Below, in pieces: positions 21,021-23,303 of a stretch of 23,303 bases of DNA. Source of the DNA: a virus; the IMG/VR virus record IMGVR_UViG_3300032236_000706, positions 1 through 23,303 of that record; one strand, given 5' to 3'. Made by a program: the position numbers and the translations under genes. The notes beneath the pieces were generated by a model, which saw only the letters and a list, made by a program, of their open reading frames with translations, did not search any database and was not told the origin of the DNA. Each line of letters begins with the position of its first letter. Positions within the stretch are counted from its first letter, which is position 1.

Positions 21021-21331
21021 ACTGGAAAGACGCAGCCTGCGCTGGTATGGACGTCGAAGTCTTTTACAGGCTCGAGGAGATTAGATACCCAGATCCTGAG
21101 ATCTACATTAAACCTCTTAGAGCTCTATGCGCTTCTTGCCCATTATGGAAAAGCTGTTTATCGTATGCAGCTTCTCACGAGTTTTACGGCTGGTGGGGTG
21201 GTATGGATACGACGGAGCGCCAGGCGCTTATTAACGGTGGCAGGACAGCCACCAGGCTTAGGGTGTACGAGGACTTTGAGCAGCTAGGGATAACTCGGTC
21301 AATGATCCACGAGGCTTTGGAGGAAAGATGA
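20999..21331 (+). CDS. WhiB-family Fe-S transcriptional regulator
   Basis: 110 residues. The start is TTG 20999, supported by AGGAG at 20987-20991, with no in-frame ATG upstream or close by. Cysteines C14, C44, C47 and C53 form the WhiB 4Fe-4S set (ACAG, then CASCPLWKSC), followed by the G-W-W-G-G signature (64-68) and MDTTER. A basic helix-containing C-terminus follows. WhiB proteins are confined to actinobacteria and their phages, where phage copies can interfere with host WhiB regulators. It is also a candidate controller of the phage promoters nearby. The overlap with the Cas4-like gene is 22 bases. Confidence 0.9.
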   Translation: MPEYTEINWKDAACAGMDVEVFYRLEEIRYPDPEIYIKPLRALCASCPLWKSCLSYAASHEFYGWWGGMDTTERQALINGGRTATRLRVYEDFEQLGITRSMIHEALEER

Positions 21332-21453
21332 AGAATAAAAAAGAAATGTCGATTGACGAGGTTGCCTGGCTGATGTTTTTAGACACTCCTTTCGTCGAAG
21401 TAATCGGGTTTTTATCTACGATAGATTACAAAATTAAGATCGTAAAGAAATGA
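21328..21453 (+). CDS. Small hypothetical protein (41 residues)
   Basis: ATG overlaps the WhiB stop (ATGA) and the end overlaps the next ATG in the same way. GGAGGAAAG lies immediately upstream. The peptide (MKNKKEMSIDEVAWLMFLDT, then PFVEVIGFLSTIDYKIKIVKK) is hydrophobic in the middle with basic ends. Coupling and a strong ribosome-binding site support it. Function is unknown. Confidence 0.65.
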   Translation: MKNKKEMSIDEVAWLMFLDTPFVEVIGFLSTIDYKIKIVKK

Positions 21454-22220
21454 CGTCACTGCCATATATGCAGCTGTACACCTCGGACTACCTGGCTGAT
21501 ACAGCTCACCTCACCACAGAAGAGCACGGCGCTTACCTGCTGCTGCTAATGAATTACTGGCAACGCGGGAAACCGTTAGATAACACTGACGGTCGCCTGG
21601 CACACGTCGCTCGTTTATCAGCTGAACGCTGGAAAGCTGTTGAGCCAATCCTTGCTGAGTTTTTTATGATCGAGGGTACGACCTGGGTTCAAGCCAGGAT
21701 CGAGCGCGATCTTGACAAGATCCGAGACAAATCAAGCAAATTGGCAGCAAATGGTTCAATCGGTGGAAGCAAAAGGCAAGCAAATGCTAAGCAATTGCCA
21801 ATATATGAAGAAGAAGAGGAAGATAAAGAAGAAGATGAAGATAATAAAAAGACTTCTTCATTCGACGCTTTCTGGACTGCTTATCCACGCAAGACTGCTA
21901 AAGGCGCTGCTACTGCTGCCTGGGTTAAAGCTCTTAAGAAAGCTACAGCTGAGGAAATCATCAAAGCTGCACACGCCTACCGTGACGACCCTAACCGTGA
22001 CGAAGGTTTTACGGCTCACGCAAGCACCTGGCTCAATCAGGAGAGATGGCTAGATGGCCCTTTGCCTCAAAAAAGCCTTCCAGCAGGGTCTAGAGGCTCT
22101 GACACGAGGCCGACAGTGTTACCACCTCGGTATAGCGCAGATGAGGCTCCTAAAGGCTCTCCAATGCCAGAAAATATCCGACAGCTTCTCGGTGTGTCTG
22201 AGCGCACACAGATTACTTAA
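21450..22220 (+). CDS. DUF1376-type replication protein
   Basis: 256 residues. The N-terminal domain (about 1-90) matches DUF1376: MQLYTSDYLADTAHLTTEEHG-like start, AYLLLLMNYWQRGKPLDN, then RLSAERWKAVEPILAEFF. An acidic linker rich in Glu and Asp (about 118-132) follows. The C-terminal domain opens FDAFWTAYPRKTAKGAA and ends FTAHASTWLNQERWLDGP, the usual pair in phage replication-organiser proteins. It probably recruits the replicative helicase or marks the origin. The ATG overlaps the preceding small gene. A candidate operator (22235-22249) separates it from the next gene. Confidence 0.8.
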   Translation: MTSLPYMQLYTSDYLADTAHLTTEEHGAYLLLLMNYWQRGKPLDNTDGRLAHVARLSAERWKAVEPILAEFFMIEGTTWVQARIERDLDKIRDKSSKLAANGSIGGSKRQANAKQLPIYEEEEEDKEEDEDNKKTSSFDAFWTAYPRKTAKGAATAAWVKALKKATAEEIIKAAHAYRDDPNRDEGFTAHASTWLNQERWLDGPLPQKSLPAGSRGSDTRPTVLPPRYSADEAPKGSPMPENIRQLLGVSERTQIT

Positions 22221-22234
22221 ATGCTGTACCCTTA

Positions 22235-22249
22235 CAGTAATCATTACAC
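22235..22249. promoter_or_regulatory. Second copy of the GTAAY-C-RTTAC palindrome
   Basis: CAGTAAT-C-ATTACAC contains the perfect 11-base palindrome GTAATCATTAC. It aligns with the site at 22870-22884 at 11 of 15 positions, including the central C. It lies 15 bases before ATG 22265. The -35 and -10 around it are weak. Confidence 0.5.
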
Positions 22250-22264
22250 CCAGACGGAGGAATA

Positions 22265-22447
22265 ATGACAAAGCTCGTAGCTCCAGCAGCTGTTCAGTAC
22301 GGCGACCAGGTGTCTATCAACGGACACGCCTGGATCGTCAAAGAAGTCTCAGGCCCAGACAGTATCGGCACCTACGATTTCTACCTCACTGACGGTCAAG
22401 CTGAAAAGCACGAAGTCGTCGCTGACGTGGTGACACTCGTACTTTAA
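22265..22447 (+). CDS. Small hypothetical beta-rich protein
   Basis: 60 residues with CGGAGGAATA just before ATG. The sequence (VQYGDQVSINGHAWIVKEVS, then GTYDFYLTDGQAEKHEVVAD) alternates strands and turns and looks like a small SH3-like barrel. No catalytic motif is visible. The second candidate operator lies directly upstream, so its expression may be controlled separately from the operon before it. Confidence 0.7.
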   Translation: MTKLVAPAAVQYGDQVSINGHAWIVKEVSGPDSIGTYDFYLTDGQAEKHEVVADVVTLVL

Positions 22448-22464
22448 CCTGCAATACTTACGCG

Positions 22465-22833
22465 GTGATTAGCTTCCGCGTAGACGGCCTTCCAGTCCCC
22501 CAGGGGTCTATGAAGGTTATTCACGGACGCGTAATCCATAGCCAGGGCTCAGCTCTGGCTGTCTGGCGCTCTACTATTGGCTATGCAGCTAAAGCTCAAC
22601 ACGCAAAGCTGATCGAAGGCCCAGTAGCTATGAAGCTTGATTTTTATATGCTCAAGCCACGCACGGTAAAGCGCGATACGCCGACCGTCCCACCAGACCT
22701 CGATAAGCTGATCCGAGCAGTATTAGACGCTTTAACTGGAATTGTCTATCTTGACGACGCCCAGGTGGTCGAGATCCACAGCTCTAAAAGCTACGGCGAG
22801 CCTGGCCTGGATCTCACAATCTCCCAAAAATAA
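22465..22833 (+). CDS. RusA-family Holliday junction resolvase
   Basis: 122 residues from GTG 22465. No good Shine-Dalgarno is seen, so expression may be low. The family motifs are clear: FRVDGLPVPQGSMKV at the start and PDLDKLIRAVLDALTGIVYLDDAQVVEI in outline, with D78, D80, K81, D88 and D98 in the catalytic positions. RusA proteins are dimeric endonucleases that cut four-way junctions made during phage recombination and replication. Length (about 120) is normal. With the Cas4-like nuclease and annealing candidate it completes a recombination pathway. Confidence 0.9.
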   Translation: MISFRVDGLPVPQGSMKVIHGRVIHSQGSALAVWRSTIGYAAKAQHAKLIEGPVAMKLDFYMLKPRTVKRDTPTVPPDLDKLIRAVLDALTGIVYLDDAQVVEIHSSKSYGEPGLDLTISQK

Positions 22834-22857
22834 ATTAAAAAATATCTTGCAACCTGC

Positions 22858-22885
22858 TTGACAGGGTAGGTGTAACCGTTACACT
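22858..22885 (+). promoter_or_regulatory. Strong promoter for the genes from 22929
   Basis: A perfect TTGACA (22858-22863) and TACACT (22880-22885, fitting the actinobacterial TANNNT) are separated by 16 bases. The palindrome GTGTAAC-C-GTTACAC (22870-22884) covers the spacer and most of the -10, so a bound protein would block the polymerase. The bases before it are AT-rich (about 22827-22846). Confidence 0.75.
22870..22884. promoter_or_regulatory. Operator palindrome GTGTAAC-C-GTTACAC
   Basis: This is a perfect 7-bp inverted repeat around a single C, overlapping the -10 of the promoter above. It is the best of the three related sites in this window and has the geometry of a repressor operator. 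Confidence 0.7.
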
Positions 22886-22928
22886 TAGAGACGTAGGGGC
22901 AGGAACCCCGACAGAAAGCAGGAAAAAA

Positions 22929-23096
22929 ATGGCTAAGGTAGCTAAGAAAGTTCAGTTAAAAATCGTTGAAAAACAATTCTTTTTTGAGGTCGAGCTTGTA
23001 AATGCTGTTGTCAGTGAAGCTCGTGCTAAAGCTCTTGTGAAGCAGTACGAAAAGGCTTTCCAGGGAATCAAAGTCGAGATGAAGGTGGCTGCATAA
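22929..23096 (+). CDS. Small basic hypothetical protein (55 residues)
   Basis: AGCAGGAAAAAA precedes the ATG. The product starts very basic (MAKVAKKVQLKIVEK) and continues with a strand and helix (FFFEVELVNAVVSEARAKAL, then KQYEKAF). It is the first gene downstream of the strong promoter and operator and overlaps the next gene (TAATG). This is consistent with a small early protein, but no function is visible. Confidence 0.7.
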   Translation: MAKVAKKVQLKIVEKQFFFEVELVNAVVSEARAKALVKQYEKAFQGIKVEMKVAA

Positions 23097-23221
23097 TGTT
23101 CTGTAAATACTGCCAGGCAGAAGTCAAAGTAAGTCAGTATGAAAATCTAGGTTATTTAATTACAAAGTCAGTCTGCGTTAATTGTGAGTCCACTGTTTCT
23201 AAGTTAGAGGAGATCAAATAA
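23096..23221 (+). CDS. Small zinc-ribbon protein (41 residues)
   Basis: The ATG overlaps the preceding TAA and the stop overlaps the next ATG (TAATG). It has two CxxC pairs, C3-x2-C6 and C27-x2-C30, the classic minimal zinc ribbon. A nucleic-acid-binding or protein-adapter role is likely. The strict coupling on both sides supports it as real. Confidence 0.7.
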   Translation: MFCKYCQAEVKVSQYENLGYLITKSVCVNCESTVSKLEEIK

Positions 23222-23303
23222 TGAGCCAGGTATTAGAAGCTAAGAAAATCGAATCTATGGCAGACGTCGAGATCGGACATATTCTCAGTGCGAGCTGGGG
23301 CTA
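23221..23303 (+). CDS. Protein of unknown function, 5' part (truncated by window end)
   Basis: Starts in a TAATG overlap and GAGGAG precedes it. The first 27 residues (MSQVLEAKKIESMADVEIGH, then ILSASWG) are visible. The ASWG-type segment recalls a short phage protein family seen in actinophages, but too little remains to be sure. Confidence 0.6.
   Translation, partial: MSQVLEAKKIESMADVEIGHILSASWG

Noticed and set aside
1-23303. Lysogeny module (integrase, excisionase, attachment site)
   Set aside because: No recombinase motifs or att-like repeats were seen. The window alone cannot exclude them elsewhere in the genome.

Overview
The window is a contiguous piece of a tailed bacteriophage genome of the siphovirus type (long non-contractile tail), almost certainly infecting an actinobacterium. 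The virion genes run capsid, connectors, tail tube, frameshifted tail chaperones, a 970-residue tape measure, distal tail protein and fibres. No sheath or baseplate genes of a contractile tail are seen. The actinobacterial host is argued from a WhiB-family gene, an actinophage-style lysis cassette and actinophage-type accessory proteins. Base composition is moderate rather than GC-rich, so a low-GC freshwater actinobacterium is a reasonable guess, but that is inference. No integrase, attachment site, tRNA or CRISPR array is visible. Terminase, portal and protease should lie to the left of the window. The replicative polymerase and helicase, if present, lie outside it.

Layout. 1-4619: end of the major capsid gene, a zinc-ribbon protein, head-tail connector genes, tail tube protein, and the two tail assembly chaperones joined by a -1 frameshift at CCCAAAA. 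Strong hairpin terminators follow both the capsid and the tail tube genes. 4623-8398: tape measure and distal tail protein. 8411-12000: a fibre module with a duplicated C-terminal domain, a two-FN3 plus glycine-rich fibre, and a small cyanophage-like fibre accessory protein. 11991-12710: one reverse-strand gene sits inside the tail cluster. 12737-14051: tail hub protein and a small tail protein. 14059-15657: lysis region with a 31-residue peptide, a membrane/coiled-coil protein, an amidase, an HNH protein and a two-helix holin.

15658-17699: a hairpin and promoter open a second block encoding an HTH protein, a DUF6378-like protein, a variant metallophosphoesterase and a PD-(D/E)XK-like nuclease. 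It ends in about 100 nt of structured RNA and a strong terminator. 17990-18643: an isolated, strongly translated unknown gene convergent with a small reverse-strand gene. 18686-23303: a tightly overlapping operon for recombination and replication (annealing-protein candidate, Cas4-like nuclease, WhiB regulator, DUF1376-type replication protein, RusA resolvase) with several small zinc-ribbon and hypothetical proteins.

The strongest unexplained signals are two. First, CATG and CCGG appear to be completely missing from all 23.3 kb. Second, three intergenic sites share the inverted half-sites GTGTAAY/RTTACAC, with spacers of 1 or 11 nt, and two of them overlap promoter-like elements. This suggests a phage regulon read by one dimeric regulator.
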